Origin: Penium margaritaceum
Lineage: Eukaryota > Streptophyta > Zygnematophyceae > Desmidiales > Peniaceae
DNA length: 64,000 nt
Reading direction: 5' to 3'
NCBI GenBank assembly: GCA_023375785.1
Contig: SZWC01003567.1
Span: forward strand, 96,266 to 160,265
Of this stretch, positions 14,229-22,037 are shown in pieces. The notes under the pieces were generated by a model. It was not told the DNA's origin. It saw only the letters and a list, made by a program, of their open reading frames with translations, and did no database searches. Position numbers and translations under genes: made by a program. Positions within the stretch are counted from its first letter, which is position 1, and every line of letters starts with the position of its first letter.

Positions 14229-14735
14229 TCAAACCTCACAGCGCATACCAAGCTCTATGCAGCTCGCGTCGTGCCTGTCCTTGGGCTGGGCCTTAGTCAT
14301 GGCGTCGGCAAGCATGCGCTTAGTGCCACAATGCACAATAGCCGGGTCTCCCTTCACCACCATGTCCTGCGCGTAGTGATGCCGGATCTCGATGTGCTTG
14401 GTCCTCCTGTTCAGCACTGGGTTCTGGGTCAGGCTGATGACACTCATGTTGTCCACATTGAGTACCGCCAGCTTCTTTTGCGGCACGCCAATCTCCTTTA
14501 ACAGCCGCCACAGCCACGCCGCCTCCTTTGTGGCTTCTGCGAGTGCAATGTACTCCGCTTCGGTGCTGGACAGCGCCACGCAGTCCTGCTTTCTGCTTAC
14601 CCATGAAACTGCTGCACCACCAAGCACAAACACGTACCCCGACGTTGATTCTCTGTCATCCACGTCACCAGCCCAGTCGGCATCGGAGTAGCCGACCAAC
14701 TCGAGGGAGTCGTCACGCGCTCCCCCTCCAAACAC
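14229..14735 (-). pseudogene. Copia RNase H domain (end of Pol)
   Basis: The C-terminal ribonuclease H of Copia Pol, which degrades the RNA strand of the RNA-DNA hybrid during reverse transcription. Visible motifs over 168 residues are YSDADWAG (16-23, with catalytic D18), [10 protein letters not shown] (from residue 56, E59) and NVDNMS (93-98, D95). These are followed by [14 protein letters not shown] and, near the C-terminus, the ADAMTK motif typical of the family. There is no genuine start codon. It is the downstream part of the Pol frame, cut from the reverse transcriptase by two in-frame stops between 14736 and 14800 (one at a position where the family has Trp, one where it has Tyr). The domain itself looks complete, but it cannot be made as part of a polyprotein. 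It ends about 50 bp before the 3' LTR. Confidence 0.93.
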
Positions 14736-15773
14736 GAGCCGCGATTGTTTTGTCGCCTTGAGTTAGCGGATGATCCGCTTCACCTCTTGTCAATACAACG
14801 GCCCCGGGTCAGCAACATACCGGCTCACTTTGCCCTCCGCAAAGGCCAGGTTGGGCCGCGTCGCTACCATGGCGTACATGATGCTCCCCACTACAGACTG
14901 GTATGGTACACCTGCCATCTCCTCCTTCTCCTCGTCCGTGCTTGGTCCCATGCTCGAGCTCAGCTCACATGTGGTGGTCATGGGTGTGCCGATGGGGTTG
15001 CACTCCTCCATGATGTAGCAACGGAGCACTTCTTGCACGTACTTTGCCTGCCCCATCTCGAGCGTGCGTGCCGTGCGGTCCCTCTTGATGGCGACACCGA
15101 GGTAGTACCTGAGCTCGCCCATGTCGGTCATTTTGAACCGACCGCCCAGCTGCCGCTTCAGGTTCACCAACTCCTTCATGTCCAACAACACGAGGATGAG
15201 ATCATCAACATAAAGTACCACAATCTGGTGCAACCCCATCTTCTTCCGCACGTACACGCTGTGATCCGCATCGCAGCGCATGAAGCCAAGCTCGGCCATG
15301 AAGCCGTCCATTTTCAGGCGCCACATGAGTGGCCCTCGCTTCAGCCCGTAGAGCGTATTGCGAAGCCGGCACACCTTCCCTGGCGACGCGTCCACCCTCT
15401 CCGGCACCTCCATGTAGACATCCTTGTCCAGGTCACCGTTGAGAAATGCGGTTTTCACGTCCATTTGCTGGACTTCGTAGTCGCGCGCTGCCGCCACGGA
15501 GAGGATGGAGCGGATGGAGGCGAACTTTGCCACTGGTGCAAAGGTTTTGTCGTAGTGTTCACCCTTTCGCTGGGCGTACCCCTTCGCCACCAGCCGCGCC
15601 TTGTACCGCTCCACCTTCCCCTCCTTGATGAGCTTCTTCTTGAAGATCCACTTAGAGACGATGACTTTCTTGCCCTCCGGCCTGTCGACCAGCTCCCAAG
15701 TTCCATTCTCCTCGTGGGAGGCGAGCTCAGACTTTATTGCTCCCTCCCACTCAGCCCCATCCTTCTGCTGCAA
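14736..15773 (-). pseudogene. Copia reverse transcriptase domain
   Basis: RNA-dependent DNA polymerase part of the Copia polyprotein. The open stretch (15773-14790) covers 327 codons. It begins with the pre-RT motif NGTWELVDRPEGKK (residues 23-36), then WIFKKK, RYKARLVAKGYAQ, and QMDVKTAFLNGDL (103-115, catalytic Asp 105). The active site YVDD is at 188-191 and the later motif is GELRYYLGV. The usual YGLKQ-PRAW motif reads YGLKRGPLMW here, which may be decay. The frame then meets a TGA and, nine codons on, a TAA, after which RNase H continues in the same frame. The assigned Met is not a real start because the protein should continue from integrase upstream. Family assignment is secure. The gene is inactive. 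Confidence 0.95.
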
Positions 15774-16117
15774 TGCCTCCTTGACGGTTTTGGGCTCCTC
15801 TTGTGTAAAGAAAGCTTGAGCAAACCCGATCCAGATGCCCTCCGTGGCATTGTACCTCTTTGCCGTCCTCCTTGCGCGTCTGCTTCTTTGAGGCTGCTGC
15901 TCTTCAGGCTGCTGCTGCTGCTGCTGCTACCCCCTCACGACGTCGCTCACGTTGGTAGCCTACTCCCCCTCTCTCGGGGACCGTGAAGACGCGGGCTCAC
16001 TCCCCGCCTCCTTGTTCAGCTCCACTGCTGTCTGTTCCTCAGACTCATTGTCTGACTCAGCTGAACGCACATCAGCCGCTCCTCCTTTCCCGCATGGTTC
16101 CTGCCGGTTGGAGCCGC
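15774..16117 (-). other. Integrase-RT linker of element A (degenerate)
   Basis: This lies between the integrase C-terminal motifs and the start of reverse transcriptase, where Copia Pol has a poorly conserved linker. All frames contain stops. It includes a short CTG-type trinucleotide run (about 15906-15930). Long ORFs on the plus strand here are antisense shadows of Pol in GC-rich sequence. I see no separate gene. Confidence 0.7.
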
Positions 16118-16658
16118 TCAGACATCACCCTCTTTTGCGTCCTCTGGCGTCCCCCCCTCGAGGAGTGGCAGCCACTCCCCACGCTTGGAAAGACCTGCGT
16201 CCTTGTCCGTCCAATGACTATCCTCGTTGAACGTGACGTCGTGACTCTTCACAATCTGCTGCCTCCGCGGGTCGAAGAGCTGGTACACCTTGCTCCCACT
16301 CTCGTACCCGACAAAGATGCACCGATGAGTCCGCGGGTCCAGCTTGTCCCGCCCCTCCCGTGCCTTCACAACAACATGTGCAACGCAGCCAAATGTACGG
16401 AGGTGAGCCACAGTTGGCTTCCTCCTGCTCCATACCACTTGTGGCGTCTTCCACACCCTGGACTCCGCATCTTTCAGCGGCTTCATCGGTGTCAGGTTCA
16501 TGATGTATGCCGCTGTCCGTGCCTCCTCCTCCCAGTACTTTTACGTGAGGCCGGCATCGCTCAACATAGACTGGAACATGTTTAGGATGGTGTAGTTTGC
16601 CCTCTCGGTGACGCCGTTTTGTTGCAGAGAATGTGGCATAGTTTTCTACCAGGCGATC
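16118..16658 (-). pseudogene. Copia integrase, C-terminal part (left copy)
   Basis: The later part of Copia integrase, which joins the cDNA to target DNA. Minus-strand translation from 16658 shows the core motif SLQQNGVTERANYTILNM and SMLSDAGL. The GKx-like region follows: PTVAHLRTFGCVAHV, then KLDPRTHRCIFVGYESGSKVYQLFDP and HDVTFNED. The catalytic Glu of the DDE triad falls near the QQNGVTER segment (E). Stops interrupt the frame, including a TAG two codons after the element B junction and a TAA after DAGLT. The gene is physically cut at 16658 by element B. The rest of the core lies at 21830-22037. A second copy of 16261-16658 is present at 20846-21242. Confidence 0.9.
16654..16658 (+). other. 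Probable target site duplication of element B (left)
   Basis: CGATC abuts the first B LTR. The right flank after the last B LTR (21830-21834) is CGATT, and the flank before the third LTR (21238-21242) is CGATA. Four of five bases agree, which is consistent with a decayed 5 bp duplication in the integrase gene. Confidence 0.6.
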
Positions 16659-17246
16659 TGTTGGAAATCATCGACTCCGACAAGAGTTATTCTGACTTCT
16701 CAATAACGGTTCAGGTCCGACACCAAACCACCTTGACCCAACGGCCCTCGGTCAGACTAACCGTTGAGCCCAACATGTCAAGCCATCCCCTAATAACGTG
16801 ACATCTGTCACCCGCGTCCGGCTAGCGCAAAGAAGCCGTTGCTCTACTTGTTTGTCCTGTCCTGTCCTTTTATGACCGAGGATGTTCATTCCCTCGAGTT
16901 AACCAGAACAGTTCTGCTCATCTTGTTCCCCTTTGGTTCTGCGGCTTCGCCGTCGTGTCTTTGCTCTGCTCATCCCTCGCATTTTCTCTCTTCGCCAACT
17001 CTGAACGCTTCGCTCTGTCACTCTCGCTCCTTTGCTTAGCTCTCATGCTCCGCCAGGCGTCACTCCCCTCGTCAGCACTCTCTCTCACATCAACCTGTCT
17101 ACCCCAACTACCTCGCGTCTCATCCTCTATCAGCTCCCGCGACTAACTCCTCTGACCCCTCTTGCTTACGCTGATGTACATGTGCATGTTACAATGCTTC
17201 TGCCTGCTTCTGTTGCCGCTGTTCTCGTGTCTACATTCTTCTGACA
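16659..17246 (+). repeat. LTR1 of element B (588 bp)
   Basis: Starts TGTTGGAAATCATC and ends TTCTGACA, with the primer site directly after. It has the same length as LTR2 (20107-20694) and aligns with it throughout. The shared family core CCGGCTAGC, then GAAGCCGTTGCT, then a CCTTTTATGA stretch lies around 16820-16875 and may be the promoter region. Confidence 0.93.
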
Positions 17247-17258
17247 TGGTATCAGAGC
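17247..17258 (+). other. Primer binding site of element B
   Basis: TGGTATCAGAGC lies directly against the LTR end and is complementary to the 3' end of initiator tRNA-Met. The following bases (atcaggtaacatcacctgg) are conserved in E, D and the second internal fragment at 20695. Confidence 0.93.
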
Positions 17259-17749
17259 ATCAGGTAACATCACCTGGTGCCTTGGAACTGCGTCATTACT
17301 CTGCCGCCATCTCTTTTCCAACACTTGTGCCCATATTCATCTATCGCTGCTACCGTCACCCCGCGCCTCGTCGCTTCGTCCACAGTTGACATGAGCAGCC
17401 GCGCCTGACAAGTTCTCCACGCTGAAGAAATGCCTTGTCATCCCAAGGAAGCCCTGCGCCCATTTCCGTGCCCGTGGCCAACTACCAGTGACCTGTCGCC
17501 CACATCAGCTGCAAGAAACTCTCAAGCCGCCATCTGCCGTCAACCACCAAGAAGCTTCCTGCCGCCCGCCATCTGCTGCCCCTCATCCCATCTGCCTCCG
17601 CAAGCATCTCCTCCTCCTTAATCATACCTTATCAGCCTCATCTGTCTTCCTCGCCCTCATCCTCAGCCCGCCCTCGTTCATCATCTTGAGCCGCCCTCTC
17701 GCATCGCCGACTTGTCTCGTCAACAGCTGCAGCCAAAACTGCCGCCGTC

Positions 17750-17960
17750 AGGATATCGGACACCACCAGTCTTCCTGCTCCACTTTCGAGCCAGCTGGGG
17801 AACAAGCTGTCACTCTCGTGACATCAGCGGTCCAGTGGATCTGCCCGCTGCCTGACTCCCTCTACCGCAACCAACTTCTTCTAGCTGACAGGACATCGGA
17901 CACCACCAGTCTTCCTGCTCCCACTTCCGAGCCAACTTGGGGAACAAGCCGTCACTCTCC
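17750..17960 (+). repeat. Leader tandem repeat of element B (~140 bp, 2 units)
   Basis: The motif tcggacaccaccagtcttcc occurs at about 17756 and 17896, each followed by a gggaacaagc-gtcactctc stretch. The same arrangement is found on the opposite strand in E (2311-2530) and D (29646-29860). Confidence 0.8.
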
Positions 17961-18208
17961 TAAATGTTAAAAGAAGTAGTTGTGTCACTCTGCCTTCCTA
18001 CCGCATTGTCTTCCATCTTGGCTCTCTCCGCTCGCGTCTCTCCCTGTCTCCCGCCTCCCTTATCAGCATCAGCCTTCGGCCTTCATCTTCGCTCGTCTCC
18101 GTCATTCCTCCTCCTCCTCGCTCTAGTTTCATCAACTTCATCAGGCACTCGTTCGTGCCTCATCTCTGCTTCACCATCATTAGCATTATTCACCTTCCAT
18201 TCATCATC

Positions 18209-19107
18209 TGCATCAGCATCGCTTTATCGCGCACGAGGTTGTGCCCCTGCGCCCACTCATCAATCAATCGCTTCCTCCGCTTCCGCATCGTCTTCAGTTC
18301 GGCACAAGGATCCGCCCGGTCGCATTGCCCTTTTCCGCGACGACCTGCAACCAGGCAGAAACTTCCTTCAAGCGCACGCGGCTCGCCCCTGCGCCCACTC
18401 CATCATCCATCAATCCTCCGCCATCATCCGCTTCCGCTCCGCTCGGCACAAGGTTCCGCCCGGTCGCATCGCCCATTGCGCAACGACCTGCGCCCACGCC
18501 AAAAACATCCGTCGCGCACGAGGTTTGCCCCTGCGCCCACTCCATCATCAATTACTACTCCATCAGTATCATTCTCTGCTCGGCACACGGATTTGCCCGG
18601 TCGCATCGCCTGCTCCGCGACGACCTGCGCCTACGTCGAAATTCCCCAAGCGCACGNCGCATCAGCATCGCTTTATCGCGCACGAGGTTCTGCCCCTGCG
18701 CCCACTCATCAATCAATCGCTTCCTCCGCTTCCGCATCGTCTTCAGTTCGGCACAAGGATCCGCCCGGTCGCATCGCCCTTTTCCGCGACGACCTGCACC
18801 CACGCAGAAACTTCCTTCAAGCGCACGCGGCTCGCCCCTGCGCCCACTCCATCATCCATCAATCCTCCGCCATCATCCGCTTCCGCTCCGCTCGGCACAA
18901 GGTTCCGCCCGGTCGCATCGCCCATTGCGCAACGACCTGCGCCCACGCCAAAAACATCCATCGCGCACGAGGTTTGCCCCTGCACCCACTCCATCATCAA
19001 TTACTACTCCATCAGCATCATTCTCTGCTCGGCACACGGATTTGCCCGGTCGCATCGCCTGCTCCGCGACGACCAGCGCCTACGTCGAAATTCCCCAAGC
19101 GCACGAG
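18209..19107 (+). repeat. 449 bp tandem duplication with an N at the junction
   Basis: 18209-18657 and 18659-19107 are near-identical (about nine differences by eye) and are separated by a single N at 18658. Each copy contains three degenerate ~140 bp units with the cgcccggtcgcat-like motif (18308, 18452 and 18589 in the first copy). The placement of the N suggests two contig ends that overlap but were not merged. A real tandem duplication is also possible because the sub-units themselves are tandem. Confidence 0.8.
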
Positions 19108-19253
19108 GTTACATCCCTGCGCCCATTCAATTACTTTTTGTCCCTGCTGCTAACTGCTCTCGTGCTGATCTGATCACCACTCTTGGCTTAACCTCTCATT
19201 CTTCAATCGTGATCCGCCGCTTCAACTGCCATTGCCCTTCTCCTCCATCTAGC

Positions 19254-20084
19254 ATGGCCAACCCTTGGGATGGCTGCCCCATTCTTGAAGAAGATGGAAG
19301 CAACATCTACAGCTGGTCACATAATGTGTTGACCTTGACCAGCACCATCTCTATCAATGAGTACCGTGTTTCCGACTTCCTTCTCGGGGCCTACGAGCAT
19401 TAGCGCACGCCTTAGCATCCTCCACATCTCTACAATGCAACCTTCCTTCTGATATGGGGACATCTCTTCAACCTCGTGGATATGTCATTCCATCACCTAC
19501 GCATCAATGCAAGGAATGGACCAAAACCGCGGTTCAGCCTGCAGCTGGAAGCATGGAAACAGCGATGGATCACTCTCTCCTGCCGAGACAATCCCATCAT
19601 TCCACCACTGCCTAAGGACCCCAACTCTAGATCCTTCCTCAAAATTGATCTGGTACCAGCAGAGGAAGAAGAGGAAGAAGAAGATGAACCAGTGGAAGAA
19701 GGGTCCCTAGTACCTGCCCCTATCTCTGCCGTAGTGGAACAAGGACAAGCTGCCGAAATCATCTACAAGGAAGTGAGCATTATCCAAAAATGGCAAACTC
19801 AAATCTACAACCTTATCTACCCAGAGCTCGTTGGTGGATTTGCAACTACCAATACCCTCCTTGGAAGATCCAAGTATGTTGGCAAGCGCTCCTCCCCAGC
19901 TAAGATGACCAGAAAGCAGGATAGCCTTAACTACGGTCTCCGTGCATGGCTGCGACGCTTCATGACCAGAGACCTACACTATCTGGTGGCAGCTCATCCA
20001 AATGATCAGCACGCCATGTGGAAGGGTCTTCTTGAACACTGCAATGGTCAACTCCCAGAAGATTGGGAAAAATACTGCCACTAA
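19254..20084 (+). pseudogene. Gag-like ORF of element B, unassigned family
   Basis: One frame of 276 codons with two internal TAG stops (19401 and 19413) and a final TAA 22 bp before LTR2. It starts MANPWDGCPILEEDGSN. It carries an LLGAYEH motif just before the first stop, a FHHLRI segment, then W-I-C-N-IPPLP and an acidic run (EEEEEEEDEPVEEG). It ends with LHYLVAAHPNDQHAMWKGLL. The element D product (28442-27702) has matching landmarks in the same order: LLGHYEH, HHLLEPRTRP, W-I-C-N-IPAPV, P-LL-GF-LLG and LHALVNSHPGDLGAMWHHLL. Placement between leader and polypurine tract suggests a capsid-like or accessory protein. No zinc knuckle, protease, RT or integrase motif is visible. I do not recognise the family. 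Confidence 0.75.
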
Positions 20085-20094
20085 CTCTTGTCAG

Positions 20095-20106
20095 ACTCAG
20101 GGGGTC
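20095..20106 (+). other. Polypurine tract of element B
   Basis: An actcagggggtc stretch directly before LTR2, in the expected position for plus-strand priming. Confidence 0.6.
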
Positions 20107-20694
20107 TGTTGGAAGTCACCGACTCTGACAATAGTTATTCCGACTTCTCAATAACGGTTCAGGTCCGAGACTGAACCCCCTTCACCCAACGGCCCTCGTT
20201 CAGACTAACCGTTGAGCCCAACATGTCAAGCCATCCCTTAATAACATGACATCTGTCACCCGCGTCCGGCTAGTGGAAAGAAGCCGTTGCTCTGCTTGTT
20301 TGTCCTGTCCTGTCCTTTTATGACTGAGGATGTTCATTCCCTCGAGTTAACCAGAATAGTTCTGCTCATCTTGTTCCCCTTTGGTCCCGCGGCTTCACCG
20401 CCGTGTCTTTGCTCTGCTCATCCCTCGTACTTTCTATCTTTGCCAACTCTCAACGCTTCGCTCTATCACCCTCGCTCCTTCGCTCAGCTCTCATACTCCG
20501 CCAGGCGTTGCTTCCCTCATCAGCACTCTCTCTCACATCAACCTGTCTACCTCAACTACCTCGCGTCTCAGCCTCTATCAGCTCCCGCGACGAACTCCTC
20601 GGACCACTCTCGCTTACACTGACGTACATGTGCATGTTCCGATGCTTCTGCCTACTTCTGTTGCCGCTGCTATTGTGTCTACATTATTGTGACA
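20107..20694 (+). repeat. LTR2 of element B (588 bp)
   Basis: Starts TGTTGGAAGTCACC and ends TTGTGACA. It aligns end to end with LTR1. It is the 3' LTR of the full internal region on its left, but a primer site and 5' internal sequence also follow on its right, so it is shared by two structures. Confidence 0.92.
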
Positions 20695-20845
20695 TGGTAT
20701 CAGAGCATCAGGTAACATCACCTGGTGCCTTGGAACTGCGTCATCACTCTGCTGCCATCTCTTCTCCAACACATCTGCTCACATTCATCCATCGCCGCTA
20801 CTGTGAACCCGCGCCTCTTCGCTTTGTCCGCAGCTAACATCAGCA
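20695..20845 (+). mobile_element. 5' internal fragment of element B (second copy)
   Basis: Begins with TGGTATCAGAGC and follows the first internal region (17247 onward) for about 150 bp, with scattered differences. It then switches at a gc-gcc microhomology into Copia integrase sequence. It marks a recombination breakpoint. Confidence 0.85.
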
Positions 20846-21242
20846 GCCTCCGCGGGTCAAAGAGTTGGTACACCTTGCTCCCACTCTCGTACCTGACGAA
20901 TATGCACCGGTGAGTCCGCGGGTCCAGCTTGCCCCGCCCCTCCCGTGCCTTTACAACAGCATGTGCAACGCAGCGAAATATATGGAGGTGAGCCACAGTT
21001 GGCTTCCTCCTGCTCCATACCACTTGTGGCGTCTTCCATACCCTGGATTCCGCATCTTTCAGTGGCTTCGTCGGTGTCAGGTTCATGATGTATGCCGCTG
21101 TCCGTGCCTCCTCCTTCCACTACTTTTACGCGAGGCCGGAATCGCTCAACATAGACCGGAACATGTTGAGGATGGTGCAGTTTGCCCTCTCGGTGATGCC
21201 GTTCTGCTTCGAGAATGTGGCGTAGTTTTCTACCAGGCGATA
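20846..21242 (-). pseudogene. Copia integrase C-terminal part (duplicate copy)
   Basis: A second copy of 16261-16658. Minus-strand translation gives the same motifs: RPTVAHL-like SRRKPTVAHLHIFRCVAHAV, KLDPRTHRCIFVRYESGSK and VYQLFDP. The usual FGCVAHV reads FRCVAHA here and FVGY reads FVRY, showing decay. It joins an LTR of element B at the same integrase position as the left copy, so the flank was duplicated together with the insertion junction. It cannot encode a product. Confidence 0.9.
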
Positions 21243-21829
21243 TTTTGGAAATCATCGACTCCGACAAGAGTTCTTCTGACTTCTCAATAACGGTTCAGGT
21301 CCGAGACCAAACCACCTTGACCCAACGGCCCTCGGTCAGACTATCGTTGAGTCCAACATGTCAAGCCATCCCCTAATATCGTGACATCTGTCACCCGCGT
21401 CCGGCTAGCGCAAAGAAGCCGTTGTTCTCCTTGTTTGTCCTGTTCTGTCCTTTTATGACCAAGGATGTTCATTCCCTTGAGTTAACCATAGCAGTTATGC
21501 TCATCCCGTTCCCCTTTGGTTCCCGGGCTTCGCCGCCGCGTCTTCGCTCTGCTCATCCCTCACACTTTTTGTCTTTGCCAACTCTCAACACTTAGCTCCG
21601 TCACTCTCGCTAGTTTGCTCAGCTCTCATACTCTGCCAGGCGTCACTCCCCTCGCCAGCACTCTATCTCACATCAACCTGTCTACGTCAACTACCTCGCG
21701 TCTCTGCCTCCATCAGCTCCCGCGACTAACTCCTCGGACCGCTCTTACTTACGCTGACGTACATGTGCATGTTCCGATGCTTCTGCCTGCTTTTGCTGCC
21801 GGTGTTCTCGTGTCTGCATTCTTCTGACA
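21243..21829 (+). repeat. LTR3 of element B (587 bp)
   Basis: Aligns with LTR1 and LTR2. Its first two bases are TT instead of TG, and it ends TTCTGACA. Integrase sequence continues directly after it (CGATT...), so this is the true right border of the insertion. Confidence 0.9.
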
Positions 21830-22037
21830 CGATTGCCTTGCTCTTCATCCATGCCGAGCAGCCCTCTTACTCGTCGTCATTATCGCTCTGAAATGCTTTC
21901 ACCTTAAACTCCGTTGCCGCTTCACTGATGCCACGAACTCCTCCATGCATGAGAGCACATTACTCTTCTTCTTGATGTTGTAGATGTACAGTTTGCGGCT
22001 GTGGTCATCGATGAAGGTGACGAAGTTTTCAGAAGAT
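21830..22037 (-). pseudogene. Copia integrase core fragment
   Basis: The part of the Copia A integrase upstream of the B insertion. The minus strand reads ENFVTFIDDHSRKLYIYNIKKKSNVLSCMEEFVAS (22048-21930 region), the first half of the DDE core with the catalytic Asp in IDDHS. After a frameshift it continues with VKAFQSDNDDE, which corresponds to the family VKxxRSDNGGEF motif (second catalytic Asp). The frame then breaks up before LTR3. It joins block C at about 22038, so the integrase zinc-binding N-terminus is absent. Confidence 0.85.

Larger units (their letters stand above)
17259..19253 (+). other. Leader of element B (about 2 kb, pyrimidine-rich, repeat-bearing)
   Basis: About 2 kb between primer site and ORF, very rich in C and T, with no convincing coding signal. 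Long ORFs across 17964-19403 are Ser/Pro/Arg/His-rich and shift frame between repeat units. It holds a two-unit ~140 bp tandem repeat (17750-17960), then a series of ~140 bp units based on the cgcccggtcgcat motif. The equivalent region exists in D (28443-30314) and partly in E. Long untranslated leaders are known in non-autonomous LTR elements, where they can carry packaging signals. That role is inferred. Confidence 0.75.
16659..21829 (+). mobile_element. Element B: nested non-autonomous LTR element with three LTRs
   Basis: A plus-strand element inserted in the Copia A integrase. The order is LTR1 (16659-17246), primer site, leader (17259-19253), one ORF (19254-20084), polypurine tract and LTR2 (20107-20694). 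LTR2 is followed not by host sequence but by a second primer site and 5' internal fragment (20695-20845), a duplicate of 398 bp of the host integrase (20846-21242) and LTR3 (21243-21829). Reverse transcriptase, integrase, RNase H and protease are absent, so it depended on another element. The plan resembles plant TR-GAG or LARD elements. The extra LTR and duplicated flank need at least one recombination after insertion. Confidence 0.88.

Noticed and set aside
14745-15986. A 413-codon plus-strand ORF.
   Set aside because: It lies antisense to Copia reverse transcriptase and its linker, in GC-rich DNA. It is His/Leu/Arg-rich without domains and is a shadow of Pol.
17964-19403. Overlapping 300-480 codon ORFs rich in Ser, Pro, Arg and His.
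   Set aside because: They run through the repeat-bearing leader of element B, are open in several frames at once, and cross the N at 18658. Composition explains them.
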